A DNA stretch of 34,246 bases. Source: Paracoccaceae bacterium (GTDB lineage: Bacteria > Pseudomonadota > Alphaproteobacteria > Rhodobacterales > Rhodobacteraceae). The notes under the pieces are model-generated. The model was not told the origin of the DNA, searched no databases, and saw only the letters and a list, made by a program, of their open reading frames with translations. The stretch spans positions 1-34,246 of the forward strand of contig JADZAO010000121.1 of assembly GCA_020852535.1 (NCBI GenBank). The letters are read 5' to 3'. Shown piece by piece: positions 16,690 to 25,161 of the stretch (positions are counted from its first letter, which is position 1; every line of letters starts with the position of its first letter). The position numbers and the translations under genes were made by a program.

Positions 16690-18428
16690 GCCGTACCCTC
16701 TCCGTCGAATAGGGTTAATTGCGCAGGTGGCCGCGGAGCGGGTTCCTTTTCAGCCATCGGCAGGTTTGCCACGTTGAGTGAATAATCATCATGTCCCCAC
16801 TCACACTTACTGCGGATGTGGTTGGGGATTTTGCGCAGAGTCAAGTTCGGCCAAAGATCAGCATTGCCACGGAAAGCATTGCAGAGGATTATCAACGAAC
16901 GGCCTTCGCCCACATCCTCGGAAAGCGCAGCTAGTTCTTCCGGCCCCAATGTCTGAGTGGTAACATAGAGGAAGTCTCTCTCAGACGAATGACCCTGCTG
17001 CCAATAGACGCTATCGCTTGGCTCGTAGGTAAAGCCTTCCAGCTTACAGATAGCCCGCGCCAGCATGGCCGCATCATAATCGGGCGAAATGATCTTCCGG
17101 CCCCATTTATCGGTTTCGAGCAACGAGGGCGCAAGCTCATAATAACGAAAACCTCCGCCGCCGTGCCAATTAACCGCTTTACTGACACCGCTTGTATCCG
17201 TGCCATCAATGACCGCGTGAAGCCGAGGTACAATGTGAGTCCACGCTTGCTCACGCAACTCCGTCATTATCCACCTGCGATGCATTTTATGCGCAACCGC
17301 CCCGGTAGTCCCCGAACCGGCAAATGAGTCAAGAACCAATTCACCTTCTTTCGTAGATAGTTCCAAGCATCTCTTAATTAGAGCTTCCGGCTTCTTCCCT
17401 TTCGGAAAATCTACCACACCCTCAGTGTGGAGGCTATTAGACGAAATATCATCCCAAAGGTTGGTCAATGGCACGGCAGTAGTAATTTTCCCATCAATAA
17501 ATTTCGTCTTATTTTTGTAGAAAATTAGTTGTCTGCCATTGAGAAAATAATAATCGTCTTTACCACTGCGAGCACTACTAAAAACTATTCCAGGATTCCT
17601 GTTTGACTTCTCGAGTGCCTCACGCGCATCCTCATTAACATCCTTGGGGGCTACACGAGCAGTGCTGACAACTCGATCACAGTTCTGCAGAACGAAGTCC
17701 GTTAATTTTTCCTCCAATTTCACATGAAACTTCCGCTGGGCTTCCTTCCAGTCTGACAGTCCTTCGTGCGAGGCGAAAGCTTCCTTTAAACCAACCAAAA
17801 TCCAATTTTCATACCCCTTTTCAAATCCTGAAATGTATTTTGAATAGCAATCATCGCGAACAGTGGGTGTAAAAACCTTGTTGGGACGCCAAAAATTCTT
17901 GTCTTTCGCGTAATATAGTAAATAGTTGTTGGTGGTAACAATGCCAGGATTGATAGATTTTGGCCCGCTCGCAGAGCTTTGAGTGAAAGTGACCACACTT
18001 ATTCTATTTTTTCGGCCCATGATCTCATCAAGTATGACAATCAGATAACCTAACTCATTCTCGTCGATATGAACGAATAGAGTACCGTCTTTTGCCAGTA
18101 GATTGCGTAAAATTTCGAGGCGATCACGTATCAGGCCAAGCCAGAGCGAGTGTTCGATGCCATCGTCATAGTGTTCAAACGCCTGTTGCGTGTTGAAAGG
18201 CGGGTCGATGTAAACGCACTTCACCTTGCCCGCATAATCCGCTTCCAGAGCCTTGAGAGCGAGCAGATTGTCGCCGTGAATCAGCATATTGTCAAAGATA
18301 TCAGAATCGGAAACCCGCACAGCAGCATGATAACTCCTCGCCGGGTCTTCAATCAATATACGAGGTTCCAGCCGAGGCCGGTTTTCCTTGCCCACCCATG
18401 TCAGTTCGAGTTTCTGTTTTTTGGTCAT
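16686..18428 (-). CDS. mod: Type III DNA methyltransferase Mod subunit
   Basis: Mod recognises the target sequence and methylates adenine on one strand, and also guides Res. In this 580-residue protein the catalytic motif IV DPPF (75-78) precedes the AdoMet-binding motif DSFAGSGTTG (367-376), the beta-class order. The region between (about residues 150-335) should be the target-recognition domain. Its DNA (about 17.4-18.0 kb) is far more A+T-rich (35-37% G+C in sampled 60-base lines) than the flanking catalytic parts (52-57%), suggesting exchange of specificity by recombination. It is coupled to res by a four-base overlap. Confidence 0.92.
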   Translation of the reverse strand: MTKKQKLELTWVGKENRPRLEPRILIEDPARSYHAAVRVSDSDIFDNMLIHGDNLLALKALEADYAGKVKCVYIDPPFNTQQAFEHYDDGIEHSLWLGLIRDRLEILRNLLAKDGTLFVHIDENELGYLIVILDEIMGRKNRISVVTFTQSSASGPKSINPGIVTTNNYLLYYAKDKNFWRPNKVFTPTVRDDCYSKYISGFEKGYENWILVGLKEAFASHEGLSDWKEAQRKFHVKLEEKLTDFVLQNCDRVVSTARVAPKDVNEDAREALEKSNRNPGIVFSSARSGKDDYYFLNGRQLIFYKNKTKFIDGKITTAVPLTNLWDDISSNSLHTEGVVDFPKGKKPEALIKRCLELSTKEGELVLDSFAGSGTTGAVAHKMHRRWIMTELREQAWTHIVPRLHAVIDGTDTSGVSKAVNWHGGGGFRYYELAPSLLETDKWGRKIISPDYDAAMLARAICKLEGFTYEPSDSVYWQQGHSSERDFLYVTTQTLGPEELAALSEDVGEGRSLIILCNAFRGNADLWPNLTLRKIPNHIRSKCEWGHDDYSLNVANLPMAEKEPAPRPPAQLTLFDGEGTA

Positions 18429-18467
18429 ATCAAATTCGCAATCTGGCGCGCTTTAACGGCGAAGTGT

Positions 18468-18566
18468 TTAAAGAAGTTGATTATCTAGCTTTGCTCTTAG
18501 TGATGCAATCTCCGGATCATTTTGAAGTCCAAATTGAGAGATCATGGCAAGATCAAGCAATAGCAT
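18468..18566 (-). CDS. Possible 32-residue ORF directly upstream of mod
   Basis: ATG 18566 follows GGGGAA and encodes a natural-looking helical peptide (MLLLDLAMISQFGL, then PEIASLRAKLDNQLL) ending at TAA, 40 bases before the mod start. It may be a short leader gene or the C-terminal remnant of a lost gene of the cluster. Not recognised. Confidence 0.25.
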   Translation of the reverse strand: MLLLDLAMISQFGLQNDPEIASLRAKLDNQLL

Positions 18567-18648
18567 GGCTTCCCCAAGATTTCGGAACTACACAAGTGAC
18601 CCGAGCTCGCATGGATTGACTCGCTTCTCAACTCCGGACCCAGACCGC

Positions 18649-18920
18649 TTAGCGGGCGTTATCAAATGACGTGTTCAGCTTGCTCGGGTCGATAAGAGCG
18701 ATTCCATTGATTGCGTTCCTCATCTGCTTAGCTAATATGAATCCGATGGCGTAAACTCCATATTTGTAGGCCAGTCTTTCAATGCCACCGACACTACACG
18801 CCTCGATCGCCATGCGTTCCTGTCGATAACGAAAAACGAACCCCATTGATCAGCTTGATGGCGGAAAATTCTTTTCTGAACATGATCTTGCAAGGTGTTC
18901 CGTCGGTATCTAGCAGTCAT
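18649..18920 (-). pseudogene. Small gene apparently split by a frameshift
   Basis: ATG 18920 has an excellent ribosome-binding site (AAGGAG, 18926-18931) and opens with TARYRRNTLQDHVQKRIFRH; its frame ends at 18732. A second frame, 18846-18649, encodes a coherent stretch (RQERMAIEACSVGGIERLAY, then KYGVYAIGFILAKQMRNAI). The first frame looks natural early and the second natural late, so a single frameshift near 18845-18855 may have split one gene of about 90 residues. No family recognised. It could also simply be a 62-residue protein from the first frame. Confidence 0.35.
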
Positions 18921-19081
18921 GTTGGCTCCTTCTTCGGGTAAAAGACATATGGTAGATTTCGGATCGTCAACGCCAAGGCGTGCATCACTTCATCGATCCT
19001 GATCCGGTTCGGGTCACTGATACCATCCGGCCCTAGACTACGCTGCTTGGCTTTAGCTGCGGAGACAAATGGGGCACGAAA
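18917..19081 (-). pseudogene. Fragment of an open frame ending in a coupled stop
   Basis: A frame without a good start encodes RAPFVSAAKAKQRSLGPDG followed by RIRIDEVMHALALTIRNLP. It ends at TGA that overlaps the next ATG as ATGA (18917-18920). Such coupling suggests it was the tail of a gene co-translated with the split gene downstream. It lies directly after the ATPase gene. Origin unknown. Confidence 0.22.
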
Positions 19082-19138
19082 TCACTACACAGAACGGTTT
19101 TGAGAAAAACCATTTTTTTCAGAAGCAGTGGGCATAAG

Positions 19139-21457
19139 TTAGCTCGGCTTTTTCAATGGATGGAGACGGCGGGTGTCGCCACCGTTTTCCCAATATTTGC
19201 CTGACTTGTCACTTCTGGGCCATCCATATTCGGGGCAAACCAAGGCGGAAACAAGCTGCTCAACTTGTTTAGCGAATTTCATCGCATCAGCATCGAGCAA
19301 TTCGAACGACAGGGTGTTGAAATGCGCGCCCATTACGTTCCGGGTATTGGCGATACTAAACAGCTCATCTAACATGGGTTTCAGATCAATATTCTGGATA
19401 ATCGGTTCGGCACCCTCAGCCCGGATCACAATTTCAACACAAAGATTGTCCCTAAGCTTACTGTTAACGGACGACAACAAGTCCCCGAGTGTATATACTG
19501 CGCCGTGCCGACGCGGCACGGCGCATTCATATTTCTGCGTCAGATAGTCAAGTGCCTCTTCGAGCATGACCCCTGCCTTGCTGCAAATGGCCTGAAGGTC
19601 TGGGTCTTCAGCCTCCATCAATTTTTTGAGCCGGGCGATTTCGGGAAGCGCGCTTTTCATACGCATTCCTTCATCAAGCCCACAGCCTATCAGCTCAACA
19701 AACTGACAGAGCTGATCTGGCTTTAACCGACCCCAGCGAAATTTCTCGCGCCAAGGACGATAATGAGTGGTGATGAGCGTATGCCGGAAGCGGTTGCTGA
19801 CAGCGTAGAGCATGTCGATCACCCGTTCGACGTGCGGCTCGTCAATACTCCCCAGCACATCGTCGAGGATCAAAATTTTCTGATCCACTTTATCGCGTAG
19901 GGCAAGTGCAAGGAATACGCACAGTCCCAGTGTATCAAGGTGGGATTGACTAAAATAGGCGGGCGGTGGAACGTTCCTGCCCGCGAACTTGGCCTGCATT
20001 TCAATCGACGAACGTTTCTTAGGATCAAGCAAAAACGCAATTTTTTCAAGGCCTTCATTGGGGTGAACCTTTTCGTAGAGTTCGCCAACTTGCTGCGCGA
20101 TTTCGGCCATCATTTTGTCGGTAAAATCCTTCCGGACCTTCACGCAGATTCTCAGCGCCTGATTGGCCCCGGAGATCAGCGCCTCGACCTCCTTCTTCTG
20201 CGCACAGCTCGTCTCGTAGAGATCAAGTTCTCTCTTGACGGACGCTAATAGGTTCGAGCCTTGCCGCAGCGATGCCTCGGCATCGGCCCAAGCCTTCGCG
20301 GGTTCTTCCGCCGCAACCAGCCATTGCTGAATATCGGCGATATTGGATGGTGGGTTGGAAGCAGGAAAGGTGTATTTTTTCTCCCAGATAAAGCTAGCCT
20401 TCGCGGTCGCGTAATTTTGAAGCGACTTAGCGTAATCGGCATCTAGCTGAGTGCGTAGGTCTTCAACTTTGTTCAGGTTGGACTGGCACTTTTCGAAGCC
20501 GATTTTTGCTTCCTGCACCGAAGCGAGTTGACCGAGCCGAGCATTGATTGATTCGGCAAGCCCGGCGATCTTGTCATCGCTTTCGCACAATGGACAAACG
20601 GCGGCGTCAGCATGGGCATGAAGGTATGATTTGCCTGCCTCGAGGAGCTTGACGGTTTCAGAGGCATTGCCGCTTGCAGTCACAACAGCGGCTTTCATAG
20701 CAGTGTCCGCTGCGCGGAAAGCATCCTTTGCGGCAACAACCGATTTTTGGTGTTCCATCAGCAAATCAGGATATGCGCCAAACTTACTGAGAATAGATCT
20801 AAGCAACTCAACGGCCTTCAACTCGGCTTCGACATTCTTCTGCGGTTCGTCCAAAAGCGCCTTGGCCCATGTGATCGCTGTCAAACTGGCAGGTTTACCC
20901 GCAGCCTGGAACAGGTCATTCAGCGCCTTGAGACTCTGATCCTCGGCAGCTTTCTTGCTCTTTTTGTCAGCCTCAAGGCCCTGCACCAGCTTTTGCAGTG
21001 TGTCTTCGGACTTCTCAACCGCCTCCACATCGATGAAGCGCTGCAACACCTCGTATCGTTTGGCGGGCTGCGTCTCAATGAGCGCCGTAATCTGCTGCTG
21101 ACGGAGCAATTCGATCAGAGGTCGCGCATCGGCAGGCTCGAAAACAGGTTTATTGTCAACGAAACGTCCTTTGCACTCGACACCATTCGACGTAGCCAGC
21201 ACCACATTGATGTCGGACAAATCTTTATTGACTGAAGGCCAATATTTTTCCAGAGCTTGGCCCATACCCTTGTCATTCAGCGAACCGACATCACCGACCG
21301 CCAGAAATTCAAGGGCATCACAGATCGTGGTCTTTCCCGTGCCGTTCTCACCGTAAACCAAGGTGAGCTTCCGGCCCTTCTCGAACAGGAATTTGAAGGT
21401 AGTTGAAGAACCCCGAAACGCCGTGAGGCTGAGAGATTCTAGCGCAATCCCAGTCAT
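19139..21457 (-). CDS. Rad50/RloC-like zinc-hook AAA ATPase with C-terminal HEPN-like motif
   Basis: A 772-residue SMC/RecF-type ATPase. Walker A is GENGTGKTT (36-44), a zinc-hook-like CPLC lies at 288-291 in the middle of long charged helical arms, an ABC-type signature is around FSQSHLDTLGLC (502-513), Walker B is ILILDD (528-533) and the H-loop histidine is H565. About 190 further residues follow the ATPase core and include RNVMGAH (R706, H712), which resembles the R-x(4-6)-H active site of HEPN ribonucleases. The N-terminal ATG overlaps the stop of the 61-residue gene (ATGA). The architecture recalls RloC, a zinc-hook ATPase joined to an anticodon nuclease, but membership is unproven. A DNA-sensing or DNA-processing defence role is inferred from the context. 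Confidence 0.82.
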   Translation of the reverse strand: MTGIALESLSLTAFRGSSTTFKFLFEKGRKLTLVYGENGTGKTTICDALEFLAVGDVGSLNDKGMGQALEKYWPSVNKDLSDINVVLATSNGVECKGRFVDNKPVFEPADARPLIELLRQQQITALIETQPAKRYEVLQRFIDVEAVEKSEDTLQKLVQGLEADKKSKKAAEDQSLKALNDLFQAAGKPASLTAITWAKALLDEPQKNVEAELKAVELLRSILSKFGAYPDLLMEHQKSVVAAKDAFRAADTAMKAAVVTASGNASETVKLLEAGKSYLHAHADAAVCPLCESDDKIAGLAESINARLGQLASVQEAKIGFEKCQSNLNKVEDLRTQLDADYAKSLQNYATAKASFIWEKKYTFPASNPPSNIADIQQWLVAAEEPAKAWADAEASLRQGSNLLASVKRELDLYETSCAQKKEVEALISGANQALRICVKVRKDFTDKMMAEIAQQVGELYEKVHPNEGLEKIAFLLDPKKRSSIEMQAKFAGRNVPPPAYFSQSHLDTLGLCVFLALALRDKVDQKILILDDVLGSIDEPHVERVIDMLYAVSNRFRHTLITTHYRPWREKFRWGRLKPDQLCQFVELIGCGLDEGMRMKSALPEIARLKKLMEAEDPDLQAICSKAGVMLEEALDYLTQKYECAVPRRHGAVYTLGDLLSSVNSKLRDNLCVEIVIRAEGAEPIIQNIDLKPMLDELFSIANTRNVMGAHFNTLSFELLDADAMKFAKQVEQLVSALVCPEYGWPRSDKSGKYWENGGDTRRLHPLKKPS

Positions 21458-21639
21458 GCCGTTGCAGCCTTCTCGGCAGCTAGGTTGATCTCGTTCTTCC
21501 AGTCGAAGTCCTTCATTTCGCCCGATGCGATCTTGATAACGACAGAATCCCTTTTCTCCATGCAGACAAGGCCCGACTGGATCAACTGATCTACAATCTG
21601 CGCTGCCAATGTTTCGGACAGTGATTTTTTGTCGCTCAT
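21454..21639 (-). CDS. Small protein (61 residues) between helicase and ATPase
   Basis: I choose ATG 21639, which overlaps the helicase stop as ATGA, just as the next gene's ATG overlaps this gene's stop. An in-frame ATG at 21651 would lie inside the helicase gene. The sequence begins SDKKSLSETLAAQIVDQLI, then SGLVCMEKRDSVVIKIASG, suggesting two helices and a beta hairpin like a small winged-helix fold. The strict coupling implies a defined stoichiometry with both neighbours, so it may be an adaptor or regulatory subunit. No family recognised. Confidence 0.7.
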   Translation of the reverse strand: MSDKKSLSETLAAQIVDQLIQSGLVCMEKRDSVVIKIASGEMKDFDWKNEINLAAEKAATA

Positions 21640-24491
21640 TTCACACTCCACCGGATCGTAAACAAAGGCTTTGTTTCCGCGCTCTGTTCGAGCTTACCCT
21701 CGATCTGGGCAATCAGAACGGCCCGTTGTTCATCGATCTTATCCTGCGCATCAAAGAGTGACCGGCGCTTGTTGCAGCGTTCAATTTCAAGCGCTTTAAC
21801 CACCTTTTGCCCCACCAACTTATCTTCCAAAGTCTGCGCGAGCGTGGCGGCGCGACGGGCTTCCTTGATCTGGCGATCAAGCTCCTTCAGTTCGCGCTCC
21901 AATCCCATTTTCAAATCATCCGCCCACCCGTCGAGCTTGTTAGCCTCGATCTCGAAGAAACGGGCGTTGCGTTCCGATATGTCCCGGCGAATGTGTGCTT
22001 GCTGTTCGGCCAGAGATTGCTCGAGGGCAGTTGTGATTGCATCGGACTGTGCGGCCGATCCGGCAACATCACCGGCGATGGTCATCAACCGCGAAATAGT
22101 CTCGACGCCAAGCATCGTTCCGTCGTCTATAATTCCGGCAAGCAACAGGTGATCCTCGCTCTGGCCCAACGCCTCGACCGACAGCATCGACACTGCAAGC
22201 CAGCCCGATTGACCTTTCAGGAGTTCTATTTGAGAAATGCGCCCTTCATGACGTGAATAATTGAAGGTGATCTCAGCAACGGGCAAGTCGCGCGATTGTG
22301 CGCGAGCAACAATAGCCTGACCAAGCGGATGGTTGACGCGAAACAGATGCGCGTCACCGGTGCGGCGCGGCAATTCATACAGACCGGTAGGAACACCCTC
22401 GCCCGAAACCCAACTCGGGACGGCATTAAGCCGGAATGATGATGAGTCAATAAACTCAGCGTAATCGTCCAGCTCATGCGCCGCAAGTTTCATCAACTGC
22501 TGTTCGAACCGATCGAGATGCACGTTCGTGTCAGAGTTGCGGATTTTGAGCTTCTCGCGCACCTCGTCGTCGAAATTTTCTAGCAACTTGCGCCGCGTGT
22601 GGGTCATCGCCTCGTTGATCTCAACGGTGAGTTCAAGCTGGAGTTTGTCGAAAGCGGACTTGATCTCGGCTGTTTGGCGGCATTGCTGGTAGATACCGGC
22701 AATCCGCTTTTCAAAATCGACGCCAGATTCAATAGCACCAAGCACCTCGTCGCTCGCACCGAAAACACCTTCGAAAAGCTCAAATTTCTCGGACAACAAC
22801 TGATAGACGCGCTGGTCTGCTTCGTTCTTCCGGTTGAGGAAATTGACAACTACGACATCATGCTTCTGACCGTAGCGATGACAGCGCCCGATGCGCTGCT
22901 CGATACGCTGCGGATTCCAAGGCAGATCATAGTTCACGACCATTGAGCAGAATTGAAGATTAATGCCCTCGGCCCCGGCCTCAGTGGCAATCATAATCCT
23001 GCCCTGCTCGCGAAAATAATCGACTAAAGCGGAACGCATATCAGAGGTTCTCGACCCGGTGACACGATCCGAACCTTCGTGATGGGACACCCATTCGCGG
23101 TAAATCGCCTGCGATCGATCGTCGGTGTTAGTGCCGTTGAACAGGACGATGCGGTCTGCAAAGGGACTGTCGGCCAACACCTGTAACAGATAGGATTGGG
23201 TACGGCGTGATTCCGTGAAGATGATCGCCTTTTCGTCGGCACCTAATTCGCGCGCCTTGGCAAAACCCACTTCCAGAGCTTTCAGCAACGCCCTCCCTTT
23301 GGCGTTTTGATCAATGGAGGTTGCCAATTCCGCAAACTCACGAAGCTCAAAAATTTCGCGCTCAAGCGCCCTCTGATCGGCTTTTAGCAGTAATTCGATT
23401 TCGTCGTCCGGCCACTCTTCCGCCGTCTCATCCAGTGCCTCACAATCCTCACCCAGCTCCTCTAAGAGCGACGTGGGTCTACTCTGATCGAGCCGCTTTT
23501 GTAGCCGGTTGGATATTGAGGCGAGCGCGCCCGCAATAGCAAAGGTGGACGACGCGAGCAGCTTGCGAAGCACGAGAGTTATCAGAGAGCGTTGACTAGC
23601 GGGAAGTGCCTGAAGATTGTCGCGCTGCAAATAGTCAGTCACGAGATTATAAAGCCGATCTTCCGCTTCGTCCGGGCTAAACTCCTCCAAAATCGCATGG
23701 CGTTTAGTGTAGGGAACATAGGCTGTCACCTGCCGACGAAGCGTACGGTGACAAACCAACTTCAAACGTTCACGCAGAATCTCGAAGGTACTCTCCTGCG
23801 AGAGATTGGCGAATTGTTCCCGAAAGCTCTTCAAATCGCCAAAGGTGTGTTCGTCAATGAAGCTGACCAATCCGAATAACTCAAGAAGCGAGTTTTGCAG
23901 CGGCGTCGCCGTCAGCAACAGCTTATGGCGTTCGGCTAGCGCCGCTTTAAGCGTGTTAGCAATCACGTTCGACGGCTTATAAACATTCCGCAATCTGTGA
24001 GCTTCGTCGATTACAACCAAATCCCAAGGCGTAGAACATACGTCTGCTTCCTTGTTTCGGGCAAATTGGTATGAACAGATCACGACACGGCCATTCATGT
24101 CGAACGGATGGATGTCTCCTGCCTTGATGGCGGCATTATATGACTTCGATTCAATTATGGAACAGGGAATAAAGAACTTCTCGTTCATTTCCTGATACCA
24201 TTGTTTTCGCAGATTTGACGGAGAGATGATCAATACCCGTCGTTTTCCCTCTGCCCAGCGCTGAGAAATAACTAGGCCTGCTTCTATTGTCTTTCCAAGC
24301 CCGACCTCATCGGCGAGCAGCACTCCTTTGGACAAGGGAGATGCGAACGCAAAGAGCGCAGCATCGACTTGATGCGGATTCACATCAACTTGAGCACCAG
24401 CCACGGCTATAGCCAGTTTGTCGCTGCTGTCCGACGATCTACGCCTGACAAGATCGCTCGCGAGATATTTTGAATGATAGTCAGTCAACAC
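21636..24491 (-). CDS. SNF2-family helicase
   Basis: A 951-residue SNF2-type DNA translocase. Motif I is DEVGLGKT (61-68), motif Ia PSNLRKQW (91-98), motif II DEAH (162-165), motif III LLLTATPLQNS, and motifs V-VI EGINLQFCSMVVNYDLPWNP and QRIGRCHRYGQ. The last 350 residues are helical and charged with possible coiled coil (EANKLDGWADDLKMGLEREL) and no nuclease motif I can see. The start is GTG 24491, about ten bases after AAGGAC. Related helicases are known to sit next to type III mod and res genes. Here it heads a coupled helicase / small protein / ATPase block and is the island gene nearest the tRNA. Confidence 0.88.
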   Translation of the reverse strand: MLTDYHSKYLASDLVRRRSSDSSDKLAIAVAGAQVDVNPHQVDAALFAFASPLSKGVLLADEVGLGKTIEAGLVISQRWAEGKRRVLIISPSNLRKQWYQEMNEKFFIPCSIIESKSYNAAIKAGDIHPFDMNGRVVICSYQFARNKEADVCSTPWDLVVIDEAHRLRNVYKPSNVIANTLKAALAERHKLLLTATPLQNSLLELFGLVSFIDEHTFGDLKSFREQFANLSQESTFEILRERLKLVCHRTLRRQVTAYVPYTKRHAILEEFSPDEAEDRLYNLVTDYLQRDNLQALPASQRSLITLVLRKLLASSTFAIAGALASISNRLQKRLDQSRPTSLLEELGEDCEALDETAEEWPDDEIELLLKADQRALEREIFELREFAELATSIDQNAKGRALLKALEVGFAKARELGADEKAIIFTESRRTQSYLLQVLADSPFADRIVLFNGTNTDDRSQAIYREWVSHHEGSDRVTGSRTSDMRSALVDYFREQGRIMIATEAGAEGINLQFCSMVVNYDLPWNPQRIEQRIGRCHRYGQKHDVVVVNFLNRKNEADQRVYQLLSEKFELFEGVFGASDEVLGAIESGVDFEKRIAGIYQQCRQTAEIKSAFDKLQLELTVEINEAMTHTRRKLLENFDDEVREKLKIRNSDTNVHLDRFEQQLMKLAAHELDDYAEFIDSSSFRLNAVPSWVSGEGVPTGLYELPRRTGDAHLFRVNHPLGQAIVARAQSRDLPVAEITFNYSRHEGRISQIELLKGQSGWLAVSMLSVEALGQSEDHLLLAGIIDDGTMLGVETISRLMTIAGDVAGSAAQSDAITTALEQSLAEQQAHIRRDISERNARFFEIEANKLDGWADDLKMGLERELKELDRQIKEARRAATLAQTLEDKLVGQKVVKALEIERCNKRRSLFDAQDKIDEQRAVLIAQIEGKLEQSAETKPLFTIRWSVK

Positions 24492-24508
24492 GCGCTAATA
24501 GTCCTTAG

Positions 24509-24538
24509 AATATAGCGCAGCAAAGTTGCGGGGTACAA
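24509..24538 (-). promoter_or_regulatory. Possible promoter of the helicase block
   Basis: On the minus strand TTGTAC, an 18-base spacer and TATATT precede the GTG start. The predicted transcript would have a leader of only about ten bases, which hardly includes the ribosome-binding site, so this is tentative. Confidence 0.25.
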
Positions 24539-24772
24539 AATAACATATTCGGCATGTTAACAAATATACCCCCGTCTAGTCTGCCGGAGTACTTGAAAAC
24601 AAGCACGCTCAGTCTACCTTTCTTTCCTACACACTTGGAGACTGTAAAGCAAGACAGAATTGACGTTCGGAGATATTTTAGATGCCTGAAGAGATGGCCT
24701 AATACCGTCCGAAATTTTAACGGCAGACATGACAGAAGGCATTCTGCCATTTCGCGAAAGCGAGCCGTACAC

Positions 24773-24816
24773 TTGAATATACCCCCCCCCACCGCACGGT
24801 GAGGGGGTATATTCAA
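24773..24816. repeat. Long imperfect hairpin next to tRNA-Leu
   Basis: TTGAATATA and TATATTCAA form outer arms, with runs of nine C and five G and an inner CACCG / CGGTG stem with CA loop. A two-base difference between the C and G runs gives a bulge. It begins five bases beyond the tRNA 3' CCA. T residues occur only before it on the minus strand, so it is not a standard terminator. Confidence 0.5.
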
Positions 24817-24820
24817 AAAA

Positions 24821-24905
24821 TGGTGCGGGCGGTGGGAATCGAACCCACACTCCTTGCGGAACGGGATTTTGAATCCCGCGCGTCTACCAATTCCACCACG
24901 CCCGC
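24821..24905 (-). tRNA. tRNA-Leu (anticodon CAA)
   Basis: On the minus strand a full 85-base class II tRNA. The acceptor stem is GCGGGCG / CGCCCGC, the anticodon loop TTCAAAA reads CAA (for UUG codons), the long variable arm is typical of leucine tRNA, the T arm contains GGTTCGATTCC, and the CCA end is encoded. The 3' end points towards the restriction island, as is usual for tRNA genes used as integration sites. Confidence 0.96.
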
Positions 24906-24916
24906 GTCGCGACACG

Positions 24917-24944
24917 CCTATAGCGATGAAATCAAATTGTGCAA
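24917..24944 (-). promoter_or_regulatory. Promoter of tRNA-Leu
   Basis: TTGCAC, a 16-base spacer and TATAGG lie 11 bases upstream of the mature tRNA 5' end on the same strand. Spacing and position fit a sigma-70 type promoter. Confidence 0.55.
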
Positions 24945-25161
24945 CGTGAAAAATGAACAATGCAGCCTATTCTGTTGACATTGCAACCCTCTTACGAGCC
25001 GTAATAAGATTTGCGTAAGTCTTTCTAGAAACCAAATCCTTACTTAACATATTGTTTTTAAAAAATTTCTTATATTTTGCGCTAAGCACAATTTTACGTC
25101 AATCACGTCTACCAGTTCAGACATGCAGGCATGTATCTTTTCTTAGAAAGAATTGTGCCTA

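Noticed and set aside
24822..24905. Direct repeat of the tRNA-Leu 3' end as an island boundary
   Set aside because: I looked near 13.85-14.0 kb and in the spacers of the island and found no copy, so no attachment site is called.
24505..24960. 151-codon minus-strand frame running through tRNA-Leu
   Set aside because: It reads through the tRNA and hairpin; no protein features.
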